A stretch of 35,688 nt of DNA from Clostridiales bacterium (lineage in GTDB: Bacteria; Bacillota; Clostridia; Christensenellales; DTU072): assembly GCA_012799455.1 (NCBI GenBank), contig JAAZLE010000091.1, positions 66,422 through 102,109 of the forward strand. The letters are read 5' to 3'. The position numbers and the translations under genes were made by a program. Below, piece by piece: positions 1 through 8,921 of this stretch. Below the pieces are notes generated by a model. It was given only the letters and a program-made list of their open reading frames with translations. It was not told the origin of the DNA and did not search any database. Within the stretch, counting starts at the first letter, position 1. Each line of letters starts with the position of its first letter.

Positions 1-535
1 AAAAGAACTGTCTTCTAAAACTATGGGAATTATAGGATATGGGAATATTGGCTCGGGTGTTGGTAGAGTTGCTCAAGCGTTTGGCATGAAGGTTATAGCC
101 TTAGACAAATTTAAATCGCATAAAGAAACGGCTACTTTTAGGTACGCAGATTCCTTAGAAGAGCTTTTAAGCGAGTCTGACATTGTTTCGCTAAACTGTC
201 CGTTGACAAAAGAAAATAGAAAAATGATTAATAGGGATACTCTCTCTATCATGAAAAATAGCGCTATTCTGATTAATACAGCAAGAGGACCGTTAGTTGA
301 TGAGGAGGCACTAGCAGAAGCTCTAAACGATGGGGTAATTGCAGGTGCGGGACTAGATGTTTTAGAAAAAGAACCTCCGAGAGCCGATAGCCCGATTTTT
401 AAGGTTAAAAATGTAGCGATTACGCCACATATTTCCTGGGCGACGTTCGAAGCGCGAAGCAGGTTAATGGAGATAGCAGTTGATAATTTGGCTTCCTTCT
501 TAAAGGGTAGCCCTGTTAATGTGGTAAATATTTGA
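1..535 (+). CDS. D-2-hydroxyacid dehydrogenase (hydroxypyruvate reductase-like), 3' part
   Basis: This is the C-terminal part of an NAD(P)-dependent D-isomer-specific 2-hydroxyacid dehydrogenase, which reduces a 2-oxo acid such as hydroxypyruvate or glyoxylate. The frame is open to the window edge: codons before the ATG at 23 read KELSSKT and lead straight into GIIGYGNIGSG, the usual strand-loop before the Rossmann GxGxxG motif, so the true start lies upstream. Family landmarks follow in order: the NTARGPLVDE segment with the substrate-binding Arg, LDVLEKEPP with the conserved acidic residue, and TPHISWAT with the catalytic His. The SWAT-type C-terminus resembles glycerate dehydrogenase/hydroxypyruvate reductase more than SerA, and there is no ACT domain. 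The substrate cannot be fixed from this fragment. It ends at TGA 533-535, 67 bases before the next start. Confidence 0.88.
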   Translation, partial: KELSSKTMGIIGYGNIGSGVGRVAQAFGMKVIALDKFKSHKETATFRYADSLEELLSESDIVSLNCPLTKENRKMINRDTLSIMKNSAILINTARGPLVDEEALAEALNDGVIAGAGLDVLEKEPPRADSPIFKVKNVAITPHISWATFEARSRLMEIAVDNLASFLKGSPVNVVNI

Positions 536-602
536 TTATATAAAGACAAAAAACTTTAAACGATTGTACAAAATATAAATATATAAGATGGAAAGGAAGG
601 AT

Positions 603-2117
603 ATGGAAAGAATAGCAATTATTGATTTAGGTTCAAACTCAGCGAGAATAGTTATTGCAGAAGTAAGTGAGGGCGGGTATTTTTCAGTCATTGACGAACT
701 TAAAGAACCAGTGAGGCTTGCTAAAGGCATGGAGATAGACGGCTTTTTAAAGCCTTTAAGAATAGCTCAAACACTTAGAACATTACAAACTTTTAAAACC
801 CTTTATGAAAGTCATAATGTTGATAAAGTATTTGCATATGGAACTGCTGCAGTTAGGATGGCAAATAATCGAAATGCCTTCGTAGAAGAGGTCGAGTCTG
901 CTTGTGGAATTAAATTACAAGTACTTTCACAAGAAGAAGAGGCTGCTTTGGTGTATACTGGCGTAATAAATTCAATGGAGATACCAAAAGGCCTTATTAT
1001 AGATATCGGTGGCGGCAGTACAAAAATGATATATTACAACAGAAGGACATTAATCGCCCAAGATACCTTGCCTTTTGGCGCAGTAACAATTACAGAAAAG
1101 TTCGGGAAAATTGAAAATGCAGAAGCTAGAGCACATGCAATTGAAGAACATGTCGCTAAATACCTAGAGGAAAATGTAGCGTGGGTTAAAGACATTGATC
1201 CCGAAACAAAGCTTGTTGGAGTAGGCGGATCCATCAGAAATTTAGGGAGAATTAGTCGTAAGTTGAAAAACTATCCTTTGAATATGGCACATAATTACAT
1301 AGTGTCGTTTGCGGAGTTTGATACTATTTATGACACAATAAAACCTTTAACGCTAGAAATGATGGCTAGAATCAAGGGTCTATCAAGTGCAAGAGCGGAT
1401 ATTTTCCCAGCAGCACTTTCGATAATTGAAGCAATTAAAAAAGCCACAAACTTTGAAGAAATCATCATAGGAGGCGCAGGTTTAAGAGAAGGTGCGATGT
1501 TTAGATATGCTGTACCTTCAGTTGTAGAAAAACCTATAAGTGATATAACTGGACATAGTATATATACTTTATTAAATAAGTTCGATTTAAACATCAAGCA
1601 TTGTGAACACGTGTATGATTTGTCAATGCAGTTATTTAAACAACTTAGAGTGCTTCATAAACTTCCTAGACCGTATGTAAAAATACTGAGAGTAGCAAGT
1701 ATGTTACATGATTTAGGTACAAAGTTTAAATTTTACGATCACCATAAACATTCAATGTATTTGATTATGAACAGTAACCTTTACGGTATTCCACAAAAGG
1801 ACTTGGTTATGGCTAGTTTAATTGCGGGATGTCACGAAAAAGAAAGCCTTGAAGATTTAGGTATGGAAAAGTACATTGCTATGCTTAATGAAGAAGAAAT
1901 TGAGGCGGTTAAAGAACTAGGTGTGATAGTTAGAATCGCAGAATGTTTTGAAAGAGGCAAGGGCGGTTTAATTACGGAGATAGTTTGTGATGTTTTGGGT
2001 GATAGTGTAATTATGAAAACAAAGTCCACTGGGGACATAACGCTTGAAATTAAGAACGCAATGTATGCATATCCAGAATTTAAGCGTGCGTTCAAGAAGA
2101 CATTAGAGATACTGTAA
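603..2117 (+). CDS. Ppx/GppA exopolyphosphatase-type phosphatase with C-terminal HD-like domain
   Basis: A 504-residue protein of the exopolyphosphatase/guanosine pentaphosphatase family, which hydrolyses inorganic polyphosphate and/or pppGpp in the cytoplasm. The N-terminus has the ASKHA phosphate-1 motif IIDLGSNSAR, followed by the catalytic-region motif LSQEEEAALVYTG and the phosphate-2 motif LIIDIGGGSTKM. The C-terminal third has an HD-domain-like pattern: His369-Asp370 in ASMLHDLGTK, HHKHS just after it, and AGCHEKES further on. The length is typical of the two-domain Ppx/GppA proteins. An ATG at 588 is in frame, but ATG 603 is preferred because AAAGGAAGG (592-600) precedes it and MERIAIIDLGSNS is the usual family start. 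The stop codon directly abuts the maf start, so the two are probably co-transcribed. The polyphosphate versus pppGpp preference cannot be read from the sequence. Confidence 0.9.
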   Translation: MERIAIIDLGSNSARIVIAEVSEGGYFSVIDELKEPVRLAKGMEIDGFLKPLRIAQTLRTLQTFKTLYESHNVDKVFAYGTAAVRMANNRNAFVEEVESACGIKLQVLSQEEEAALVYTGVINSMEIPKGLIIDIGGGSTKMIYYNRRTLIAQDTLPFGAVTITEKFGKIENAEARAHAIEEHVAKYLEENVAWVKDIDPETKLVGVGGSIRNLGRISRKLKNYPLNMAHNYIVSFAEFDTIYDTIKPLTLEMMARIKGLSSARADIFPAALSIIEAIKKATNFEEIIIGGAGLREGAMFRYAVPSVVEKPISDITGHSIYTLLNKFDLNIKHCEHVYDLSMQLFKQLRVLHKLPRPYVKILRVASMLHDLGTKFKFYDHHKHSMYLIMNSNLYGIPQKDLVMASLIAGCHEKESLEDLGMEKYIAMLNEEEIEAVKELGVIVRIAECFERGKGGLITEIVCDVLGDSVIMKTKSTGDITLEIKNAMYAYPEFKRAFKKTLEIL

Positions 2118-2684
2118 ATGAAAATACTGCTTGCTTCAAAATCTCCTCGTAGGATAGAGATACTTTCCCAATTAATAGGCGATAGGTTTGTTTGTAAAGG
2201 AAGCGAGTGCGAGGAGTTTTTTATTGGGAAAACTCCAGAAGAAACTGTATTGGAAATTGCCTTAAGGAAATTAAAAGGAGTTAACTGTCCTAAACAATAT
2301 GATGTGATAATAGCTTGTGATACGTTGGTATATAAAGAGGGTAAATATTACGGTAAACCAACGTCTAGAGAAGACGCAAAAAACATATTAAGGGAATTAT
2401 CTGGAAAAAAACATCAGGTATATTCGGGATTAATAGTAAAAATAGGTAATAAAATCATTCAGCAGTCCGTTTGCTCAGATGTTGTTTTTCGCAACTTAAG
2501 AGATGGCGATATTGATTATTATCTAGATAACTATGAGTATATGGATAAAGCAGGGTCTTATGGTATACAGGATAATATGCTTGTAACAGATTATTCTGAT
2601 AAGGGGTTTTATAATATAATGGGGATGCCTAAAGAGGAGCTGAAAGATATTTTAGTTAGATTTGGGATTATAGATGAGAAATAG
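2118..2684 (+). CDS. maf: Maf family nucleoside triphosphate pyrophosphatase
   Basis: A 188-residue Maf protein. The family hydrolyses non-canonical or modified NTPs (in many members dTTP/UTP or methylated NTPs) to the monophosphate and pyrophosphate, and has been linked to septum formation. Signature motifs are complete: ASKSPRR at residues 6-12 near the N-terminus, IIACDTLV with the key Asp68, and the late DKAGSYGIQ motif. The length is normal. The ATG follows the TAA of the Ppx/GppA gene with no gap, and the last 11 bases overlap the MreB-like gene, so translation is probably coupled through all three. A maf gene next to an mreB-family gene is a known arrangement in many bacteria. Confidence 0.92.
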   Translation: MKILLASKSPRRIEILSQLIGDRFVCKGSECEEFFIGKTPEETVLEIALRKLKGVNCPKQYDVIIACDTLVYKEGKYYGKPTSREDAKNILRELSGKKHQVYSGLIVKIGNKIIQQSVCSDVVFRNLRDGDIDYYLDNYEYMDKAGSYGIQDNMLVTDYSDKGFYNIMGMPKEELKDILVRFGIIDEK

Positions 2685-3675
2685 ACTTAAAAGAGCAAAT
2701 ACGGTAATTGTTGAAATGGGTTCTTCCAATATATCTATACTTACTGAAGCAGGTATAGTTAGAGAACCTAGTTTAGCCATTGTAAAGAGAAGTCACACCT
2801 TAGAGCTGATTGCATACGGACATGAAGCTGTAAAAAAGATTGGGCAAATACCTGATCATAGTTACTTGATTCACCCAGTTGAAGAGGGGGTAGTGACTAA
2901 TGTTGAAGCAATGAGTCTAATTATTAAGGACATCTTTAGCAAATGTTTATCTAGCAGATTTATAGATAATGTAAGAGTGTATGTGCTTATACCTTGCGGT
3001 TTATCGATAGCTGAAAGAGAGCTTATGGAAAGCACTATAGTAAAGGCAGGAAGAAGAGACGTTACGATAATAGAAAGCATGCTTGGGTTATTGCCTTATA
3101 CAAATGGAGGCACTTTAGTAGCGCTCTTTGGTGCGGGAGTAACGGAACTTGGAGTTATAGATGAAACTGGAATAGTGACTGGTTTAACGGTCAACTTAGC
3201 TGGCGAAACAATAAATAATGACATAAAAACAATGGCGCTTGAAAAATATAATTTAAAAATCAGTAGTGCCGCCGCAGAGAGACTTAAGATGGGTATCGGC
3301 ACACTTTATGAAAATGACACGTCAGTCATGGAGGTTATAGGGCAAGATTTGCTAGACCAGAAAATGAGAAAAATAGCGATTAAGGCAGACCATATCAGGC
3401 CAAGCATAACTTCTATGTATAAAAAACACGTAGAAGTATTAGAAAGTTTACTAACTACGATTCCAACAAAAACACTAGCAGAGGTTTCTGAAAACGGGGT
3501 TTTAATAGCTGGAGGTGGCGCGGAGATGCGTGGATTAACGGACTTTTTGGCTCGCTATTTACATCTACCAGTAAAGGTAGCGCCTCGCCCAGCAATAGCT
3601 ACAATAAAGGGCGTTGAATTAATTGTTAAAGATAAAACAGGGAAGTACGATTCGATTTTGGGTAACAAAAGGTAA
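2674..3675 (+). CDS. MreB-like actin-family protein with degenerate nucleotide-binding motifs
   Basis: A 333-residue protein with the length and overall order of MreB, the bacterial actin that guides lateral cell-wall synthesis. Recognisable MreB landmarks are HPVEEGVVTNVEA (MreB: RPMKDGVIADFE), VYVLIPCGLSIAERE, LAGETINNDI (normally GGD.MD..I) and a well-kept VLIAGGGAEMRGLTDF. The catalytic parts are altered. Phosphate-1 reads VEMGSSN with Glu14 where Asp is usual; phosphate-2 reads ALFGAGVTE where MreB has VDIGGGTTE, so the Asp is Leu151; and the EEPMAA segment reads ESMLGL. The fold is probably kept while ATP hydrolysis may be weak or lost. It starts inside maf (11-base overlap). No mreC or mreD follows; pgsA comes next after a 128-base gap. 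A distant role as another ASKHA protein (EutJ/PilM-like) is less likely. Confidence 0.75.
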   Translation: MRNRLKRANTVIVEMGSSNISILTEAGIVREPSLAIVKRSHTLELIAYGHEAVKKIGQIPDHSYLIHPVEEGVVTNVEAMSLIIKDIFSKCLSSRFIDNVRVYVLIPCGLSIAERELMESTIVKAGRRDVTIIESMLGLLPYTNGGTLVALFGAGVTELGVIDETGIVTGLTVNLAGETINNDIKTMALEKYNLKISSAAAERLKMGIGTLYENDTSVMEVIGQDLLDQKMRKIAIKADHIRPSITSMYKKHVEVLESLLTTIPTKTLAEVSENGVLIAGGGAEMRGLTDFLARYLHLPVKVAPRPAIATIKGVELIVKDKTGKYDSILGNKR

Positions 3676-3687
3676 TGGTACTAACAT

Positions 3688-3699
3688 ATAGCATGCTAT
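3688..3699. repeat. 12-bp perfect palindrome in the gap before pgsA
   Basis: The sequence ATAGCATGCTAT is a perfect palindrome 12 bases after the MreB-like stop codon. In the same 128-base gap, a 7-bp inverted repeat (AGTTTAC 3714-3720, GTAAACT 3754-3760) flanks two near-identical direct repeats (CGCTAAAAGG 3721-3730, CGTTAAAAGG 3742-3751). There is no U-tract after the palindrome, so it does not look like a terminator. A regulatory role is possible, but nothing here identifies a regulator. Confidence 0.3.
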
Positions 3700-3803
3700 G
3701 GATTAAAAAGTGAAGTTTACCGCTAAAAGGTTTTATACATTCGTTAAAAGGGTGTAAACTGTTTTAAGTAGTATGCATTGTTTACAAAGTGAGGAATATT
3801 ATT

Positions 3804-4553
3804 ATGAAAAATGAAGAAATTAAATCTCAAATATGGACAATACCTAATTTAATAACTTTTTTTAGACTTTTATGTGTACCATTCATCATGTGGTGCACTT
3901 TAGATAAAAACACATATATGACTTTTATCTTACCAAATATGGGAGATATAGCTTTTCCTTTATGGGGTTTGGTAATTTTACTAGTTGCCGCAATATCTGA
4001 TTTGTTTGATGGTTGGATTGCAAGGAAGTTTAATCAAACATCTGACTTAGGGGCCGCTTTAGACCCAATTGCAGATAAACTTATGCATGTTGCAACGCTG
4101 CTGTCTCTTGTTATAATAGGATGCGTTCATTGGGCATTTTTAGTTTTAATTTTACTAAAAGAAGCACTGATGATAATAGGTGGGCTGTTTTTACTTAAGT
4201 ATAGCACGCCTATAAAAGCTAATATGACAGGTAAGATTGCAAGTGTTATTTTATCAGTTGGTGTTTGCATGTCTTTTTTCCATGCAATGTTTGAAAAGGT
4301 CTATTATCTTGACTGGATAGTAATAGGCGTAGCGGTCTTAGTTACGTATGTTGCATTTTTCGGATATTTAAATCAGGCTATGCCTCATTTCAAAGTGATG
4401 ATTACGTCGTTGAAAAACAAATTAGACCCTAATGATGTATTTAAAAGGATGAATATAATTCGAGAAACCGAAGGTGTTAAAGATGTAGACTACAAAGAAG
4501 TTATACGCAAGATGAAAGAAGAAAACAGTGAGCAGAAGGTAGATAGGGAATAA
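3804..4553 (+). CDS. pgsA: CDP-diacylglycerol--glycerol-3-phosphate 3-phosphatidyltransferase
   Basis: A 249-residue integral membrane enzyme that makes phosphatidylglycerol phosphate from CDP-diacylglycerol and glycerol-3-phosphate, the committed step to anionic phospholipids. The CDP-alcohol phosphotransferase signature D-G-x2-A-R-x8-G-x3-D-x3-D is complete at residues 69-91 (Asp69, Gly70, Ala73, Arg74, Gly83, Asp87, Asp91). WTIPNLITFFR near the N-terminus is the classic PgsA opening, and several hydrophobic helices follow. The C-terminal ~40 residues are charged and probably cytoplasmic. GTG 3789 is in frame, but ATG 3804 is preferred because GAGG (3791-3794) lies at good spacing. A cardiolipin-synthase-type CDP-alcohol transferase is the main alternative. 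Confidence 0.88.
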   Translation: MKNEEIKSQIWTIPNLITFFRLLCVPFIMWCTLDKNTYMTFILPNMGDIAFPLWGLVILLVAAISDLFDGWIARKFNQTSDLGAALDPIADKLMHVATLLSLVIIGCVHWAFLVLILLKEALMIIGGLFLLKYSTPIKANMTGKIASVILSVGVCMSFFHAMFEKVYYLDWIVIGVAVLVTYVAFFGYLNQAMPHFKVMITSLKNKLDPNDVFKRMNIIRETEGVKDVDYKEVIRKMKEENSEQKVDRE

Positions 4554-4595
4554 TTTAGTTATTGAAATGTATCAATGTTTAAGGAGTAATAACAT

Positions 4596-7220
4596 ATGCA
4601 ACTAGACAAGCTTGATCCAAAAGAATTTGAACAAAAAATATATGAGAGCTGGGAGTCGAAAGGGTATTTTAGACCTGTTATGGAAAAAGGGAGGATACCA
4701 TTTACAATAATGATGCCTCCGCCTAATATTACGGGGCAGTTACACATGGGGCATGCTTTAGATAATACGCTCCAAGATATAGTTATCAGATATAAGCGTA
4801 TGCAAGGGTTTTCTGCACTTTGGTTACCAGGGACTGATCATGCTAGTATAGCGACAGAAGTCAAAATTGTGGAATTGTTAAAGTCAGAAGGGACGAGCAA
4901 AGAAGAGCTAGGAAGGGAAGAGTTTTTAAAAAGAGCATATCTTTGGAAAGATAAATATGGCGGTAGAATATCAAGACAGCTTAGAAGGTTAGGGAGCTCT
5001 TGCGATTGGTCTAGAGAAGCTTTTACAATGGATGAAAAGTGCTCAAAGGCAGTAAGAGAGGTTTTTGTTAATTTATACGAAAAAGGTTTGATATACAGGG
5101 GACTAAGGCCAATTAATTGGTGCCCCAGTTGTTTGACTGCGCTATCAGATGCTGAAGTGGAGTATGAGGAGCAAAATAGCCATTTATGGCATATAAGGTA
5201 TCCATACTCTGATGGTACTGGGTATATGGTTGTTGCAACTACAAGACCTGAAACCATGTTAGGAGATACTGCTGTCGCAGTAAATCCAAAAGATGATAGA
5301 TATAAAGATAAGATAGGTAAATATGTAAATTTACCATTGACCAATAAAAAAATACCTATTATAGCCGATGATTATGTAGAAATTGAATTTGGAACTGGAG
5401 CGGTAAAGATTACTCCAGCACATGACCCAAACGATTTTGAGGTTGGTGCTAGACATAATTTAGATACAGTAGTCGTTATCGATGATAATGGTGTTATTAA
5501 TGATAATGGTTATGGCTATAAAGGGTTAGATAGATTTACTGCACGTAAAAAAATGGTAGATGATTTAAAAGCCCAAGGTCTTATTGAGAAAATAGAAAAA
5601 TATACACATAATGTAGGGGCATGTTATAGGTGCGGTACTGTAATTGAGCCATTGGTCAGTAAACAGTGGTTTGTCAAAATGGAGCCTCTTGCGCGACCTG
5701 CTATAGATGTGGTGAAGGAAAACATAACAAGGTTTATTCCGGATAGGTTCAGCAAAACATATTTTAATTGGATGGAGAACATAAAAGACTGGTGTATTTC
5801 TAGACAATTATGGTGGGGGCATAGAATACCTGCTTGGTATTGCCAAGATTGTGGTGAAGTTATCGTTTCAAAAACCGATCCAACCAAGTGTAAATGTGGC
5901 TCACATAACCTAAAACAGGATGAAGATGTTTTAGACACATGGTTTAGCAGTGCTTTATGGCCGTTTTCCACATTAGGCTTTCCAGATGAGACGGAGGATT
6001 TAAAATACTTTTATCCCACAAACTTATTAGTGACTGGGTATGATATTATTTTCTTCTGGGTTGCCAGAATGGTTTTTAGTGGTATTGAACATATGGGAGA
6101 AACTCCATTTTCAGAAGTGTTAATACACGGGATAGTTAGGGATGGTTTGGGTCGTAAGATGAGTAAGTCCCTAGGAAATGGCGTAGATCCATTAGAAATG
6201 ATAGACAAATATGGTGCTGATGCTCTAAGACTAAGTTTATGCATAGGAGTCTCGCCTGGAGCAGATGTTAGGTTCAATGAGGAAAAAATAGAACCAGCTC
6301 GAAATTTTATTAATAAACTATGGAATGCTGCAAAATTTGTGTTAATAAATACATCAGGATCTAAAAGTCTTGAATTTAAACCCAAGAGTTCGGCAGATAA
6401 ATGGATTGTTCATAAGTTTAATATATTAACTAAGGAAGTAAATAGAAACTTTAAAAATTATGACCTAGGCCTTGTTGCTAGTAAATTATATGATTTTGTA
6501 TGGTCTGATTTTTGTGATTGGTATATAGAGGCATCCAAGAGTGCGTTGTATGGAGAAGACGAAGATGCAAAGCAAGCTACGCAAGGCGTATTAGTGTTTA
6601 TACTGAAAAATATATTAAAATTACTCCATCCATTCATCCCGTTTGTTACTGAGAAAATATGGTCAGCCACCGACGAAAAAGAAACGATTATGCTAGCGGA
6701 TTATCCAGTTTATGATAAAAAGCTTGTTTATAAAGATAGTTATGCGGACTTTGAAATCATAAAGGAAATCGTGCGAAATATCAGGAATGTACGTTCGGAA
6801 ATGAATGTAGAGCCAGGGAAAAAGTTAGCTATATTTATTATTAAGTCTACGAGTGATAAAAACCTTACTAATATTAATGAGAATCAAGAGTATATTAAGC
6901 GTTTAGCAGGAATCGCGGATATTTCGTTTAAAACTCAAAAAGAAGAGATAATCGAAAAAGTAGTTAGTGTAGTAGTTATGGATATCGAAGTTTTAATACC
7001 GCTTGGTGAAATGGTTGACTTTGAAAAGGAAGCTGCAAGATTAAGAAAAGAAATAGAGCAGCTGTTTAAAGAAATTAAGCGAAATGAATCTATGTTAAAT
7101 AACCAAGGTTTTTTAGCTAAAGCACCAGCTAGTTTGGTAGAGGCTGAGAGAATTAAACTTAAATCAAATAAAGAAAAAATGGAGAAACTAGAAAAATTTC
7201 TTGAAGAGGTACTTAACTAG
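4596..7220 (+). CDS. valS: Valyl-tRNA synthetase
   Basis: An 874-residue class I aminoacyl-tRNA synthetase that charges tRNA-Val. The HIGH-type motif lies in PPPNITGQLHMGHA (residues 41-54), with the ValRS-specific PNITG. The KMSKS loop is intact at residues 521-525 in GRKMSKSLGN. The editing (CP1) domain is present, with TTRPETMLGDTAVAV, and Cys pairs (CPSC, CYRCG, CQDCG, CKCG) suggest zinc ribbons. The last ~65 residues form the ValRS C-terminal coiled coil (DFEKEAARLRKEIEQL). The start ATG has AAGGAG at 4581-4586. It begins only 42 bases after pgsA, which leaves no space for a T-box leader in the gap. Length is normal. Confidence 0.97.
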   Translation: MQLDKLDPKEFEQKIYESWESKGYFRPVMEKGRIPFTIMMPPPNITGQLHMGHALDNTLQDIVIRYKRMQGFSALWLPGTDHASIATEVKIVELLKSEGTSKEELGREEFLKRAYLWKDKYGGRISRQLRRLGSSCDWSREAFTMDEKCSKAVREVFVNLYEKGLIYRGLRPINWCPSCLTALSDAEVEYEEQNSHLWHIRYPYSDGTGYMVVATTRPETMLGDTAVAVNPKDDRYKDKIGKYVNLPLTNKKIPIIADDYVEIEFGTGAVKITPAHDPNDFEVGARHNLDTVVVIDDNGVINDNGYGYKGLDRFTARKKMVDDLKAQGLIEKIEKYTHNVGACYRCGTVIEPLVSKQWFVKMEPLARPAIDVVKENITRFIPDRFSKTYFNWMENIKDWCISRQLWWGHRIPAWYCQDCGEVIVSKTDPTKCKCGSHNLKQDEDVLDTWFSSALWPFSTLGFPDETEDLKYFYPTNLLVTGYDIIFFWVARMVFSGIEHMGETPFSEVLIHGIVRDGLGRKMSKSLGNGVDPLEMIDKYGADALRLSLCIGVSPGADVRFNEEKIEPARNFINKLWNAAKFVLINTSGSKSLEFKPKSSADKWIVHKFNILTKEVNRNFKNYDLGLVASKLYDFVWSDFCDWYIEASKSALYGEDEDAKQATQGVLVFILKNILKLLHPFIPFVTEKIWSATDEKETIMLADYPVYDKKLVYKDSYADFEIIKEIVRNIRNVRSEMNVEPGKKLAIFIIKSTSDKNLTNINENQEYIKRLAGIADISFKTQKEEIIEKVVSVVVMDIEVLIPLGEMVDFEKEAARLRKEIEQLFKEIKRNESMLNNQGFLAKAPASLVEAERIKLKSNKEKMEKLEKFLEEVLN

Positions 7221-7247
7221 TTGAGAAAGGGGAATAGGAGAGAAACT

Positions 7248-8906
7248 ATGAAAGAATGTAAATTGTTAATAAAGTATAGAGTAGATGGTAAATTATTTAC
7301 TGATGATAATTATCAAAATCAACATTATGTTATAGAGAAAAACTTTTCTAATAATATAGTGAAGCTTGAAATTAGCCCTAAAGTAGAAATGGAGTTAATT
7401 ACATTAGAATTGTCATATAATTACGAGTATGAACCAGAAAGCAGGTTTTATATAAATGGTTATCAGTCATGGACTACAAGCTATGAGGCTAGAATAGATG
7501 ATAAACAAAGAGGAATAGGCCGTGTTCTGAAGGCAATTCCTTTTGGTAAATTATTAGCTTCTACATCTGGAGATTATTCATTTGTAGATTATCCCAAAAA
7601 ATCTGGCATGTTTCATAGCTTCACCTATACATATATAACCAAGTCTTCGGCTAATGAAATTTGTTTTTATGGATCGTTGAATGAAAAAACAGGGTTTACT
7701 ATTTTCCATGCTGATATGAATGCTAATAAACTAAAGATTGTCAAAGATGTAGAGGGCGTGAAGATATCTAGCTCATATGAACTACTGAATGTAATTAGAA
7801 TAGAAGGGTTATATGATGGAGTTTTTGATAAGTATTTTTCAACACTTGGGATTGCAAAACCTAGAATTAACCATTTGGCAGGATATACAAGTTGGTATAA
7901 TTATTTTGGCAATATTGATGGAAAAATCATTTTAAGAGATTTAGATGGCTTAGATAGAGTTAAGGACATTGTAAACATATTTCAAATTGATGATGGTTAC
8001 CAACCATTTATAGGGGAATGGACTACTAAAAACGAAGAAAAGTTTCCAATGGGAATGAAGAAAATTGCAGCAAAAGTGCATAAAAAAGGATATTTAGCTG
8101 GTATTTGGCTTGCTCCATTCAATGTGCAAAGAAAATCGAAATTAGTTCAAGAACACCCTGACTGGTTTATTAAAAATGAAAAAGGAAAACCTATAATCGG
8201 ATGCTTAGGCTGGGGTGGCGCTTATGTACTGGACATAGAACTAGAACCTGTGCGCGAATATATCAAAGGGTTTTTTAATGAAATAGCAAATGATTGGAAT
8301 TTTGATATGTTCAAATTAGATTTTTTATATAGTCAATGCATGTTACCAAGGAATGGAAAGAGTCGTGGGCAAATAATGTGCGAAGCTATGGAGTTTTTAA
8401 GAGAGTGTGCTGGCGAAAAGCTTATATTAGGATGCGGTGTTCCTCTAGGTCCAGCATTTGGGCTAGTTGATGCTTGCAGGATAGGTTGTGATATGGATTT
8501 ACAATATCTGCCTAAGTTTTATAATAAAATACATGTAAACAATGAAGTTCCAAGTGTCCAGAACTCCATGACAAGTACCATTTGGCGAAGACATTTGAAT
8601 GGAAGAGCCTTTTTAAATGACCCGGATGTATTCTTCTTGAGAGATACTAACTTAAAGTTTACATTGGAACAAAAAAAGACTCTTGCAAAAGTTAACAATT
8701 TATTTGGAAGTGTTTTATTTGTAAGTGAAAATATCGCTGATTATGGCGATGATGCTCTAGAAATTGTAAAACTTGCTTTTGCAAAACCAAACGCTATGAT
8801 TATTTCAGTTACATGCGATGATGACAAGGTATACACAATTAAATATTTACAAGACGGAGAACAGAAAAAGTTTAGTTTTGATATGAAAACCGGGGCCGAA
8901 TTATAG
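7248..8906 (+). CDS. GH36-family alpha-galactosidase (melibiase-like)
   Basis: A 552-residue glycoside hydrolase of the GH-D clan (GH36 type), probably removing terminal alpha-galactose from oligosaccharides such as melibiose or raffinose. Landmarks are YTSWYNYFGNID at the start of the barrel, FQIDDGYQPFIGEW, GIWLAPF, the nucleophile segment FDMFKLDFLY with Asp358, and CRIGCDMD with Asp415 as the expected acid/base. It lacks a signal peptide, so it is probably cytoplasmic. It is shorter than many GH36 enzymes (~700 residues) but has an N-terminal beta-rich domain of ~200 residues. A TTG at 7221 is in frame, but ATG 7248 is chosen for its AGGAG about 8 bases upstream. It follows valS by 27 bases and ends at a terminator, so it may be read from the same transcript. 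Other alpha-galactosyl or N-acetylgalactosaminyl specificities cannot be excluded. Confidence 0.82.
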   Translation: MKECKLLIKYRVDGKLFTDDNYQNQHYVIEKNFSNNIVKLEISPKVEMELITLELSYNYEYEPESRFYINGYQSWTTSYEARIDDKQRGIGRVLKAIPFGKLLASTSGDYSFVDYPKKSGMFHSFTYTYITKSSANEICFYGSLNEKTGFTIFHADMNANKLKIVKDVEGVKISSSYELLNVIRIEGLYDGVFDKYFSTLGIAKPRINHLAGYTSWYNYFGNIDGKIILRDLDGLDRVKDIVNIFQIDDGYQPFIGEWTTKNEEKFPMGMKKIAAKVHKKGYLAGIWLAPFNVQRKSKLVQEHPDWFIKNEKGKPIIGCLGWGGAYVLDIELEPVREYIKGFFNEIANDWNFDMFKLDFLYSQCMLPRNGKSRGQIMCEAMEFLRECAGEKLILGCGVPLGPAFGLVDACRIGCDMDLQYLPKFYNKIHVNNEVPSVQNSMTSTIWRRHLNGRAFLNDPDVFFLRDTNLKFTLEQKKTLAKVNNLFGSVLFVSENIADYGDDALEIVKLAFAKPNAMIISVTCDDDKVYTIKYLQDGEQKKFSFDMKTGAEL

Positions 8907-8921
8907 GAAATTATAAACCCC

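Noticed and set aside
1-535. Assignment of the first gene as serA (phosphoglycerate dehydrogenase)
   Set aside because: It ends right after the catalytic domain without an ACT domain, and the HISWAT ending fits hydroxypyruvate reductase types better.
4554-4595. Possible T-box leader for valS
   Set aside because: The gap is only 42 bases and holds just a ribosome binding site; there is no specifier stem or terminator.
4838-5344. 168-codon open frame on - inside valS
   Set aside because: Antisense to conserved ValRS sequence, with no ribosome binding site or recognisable domain.
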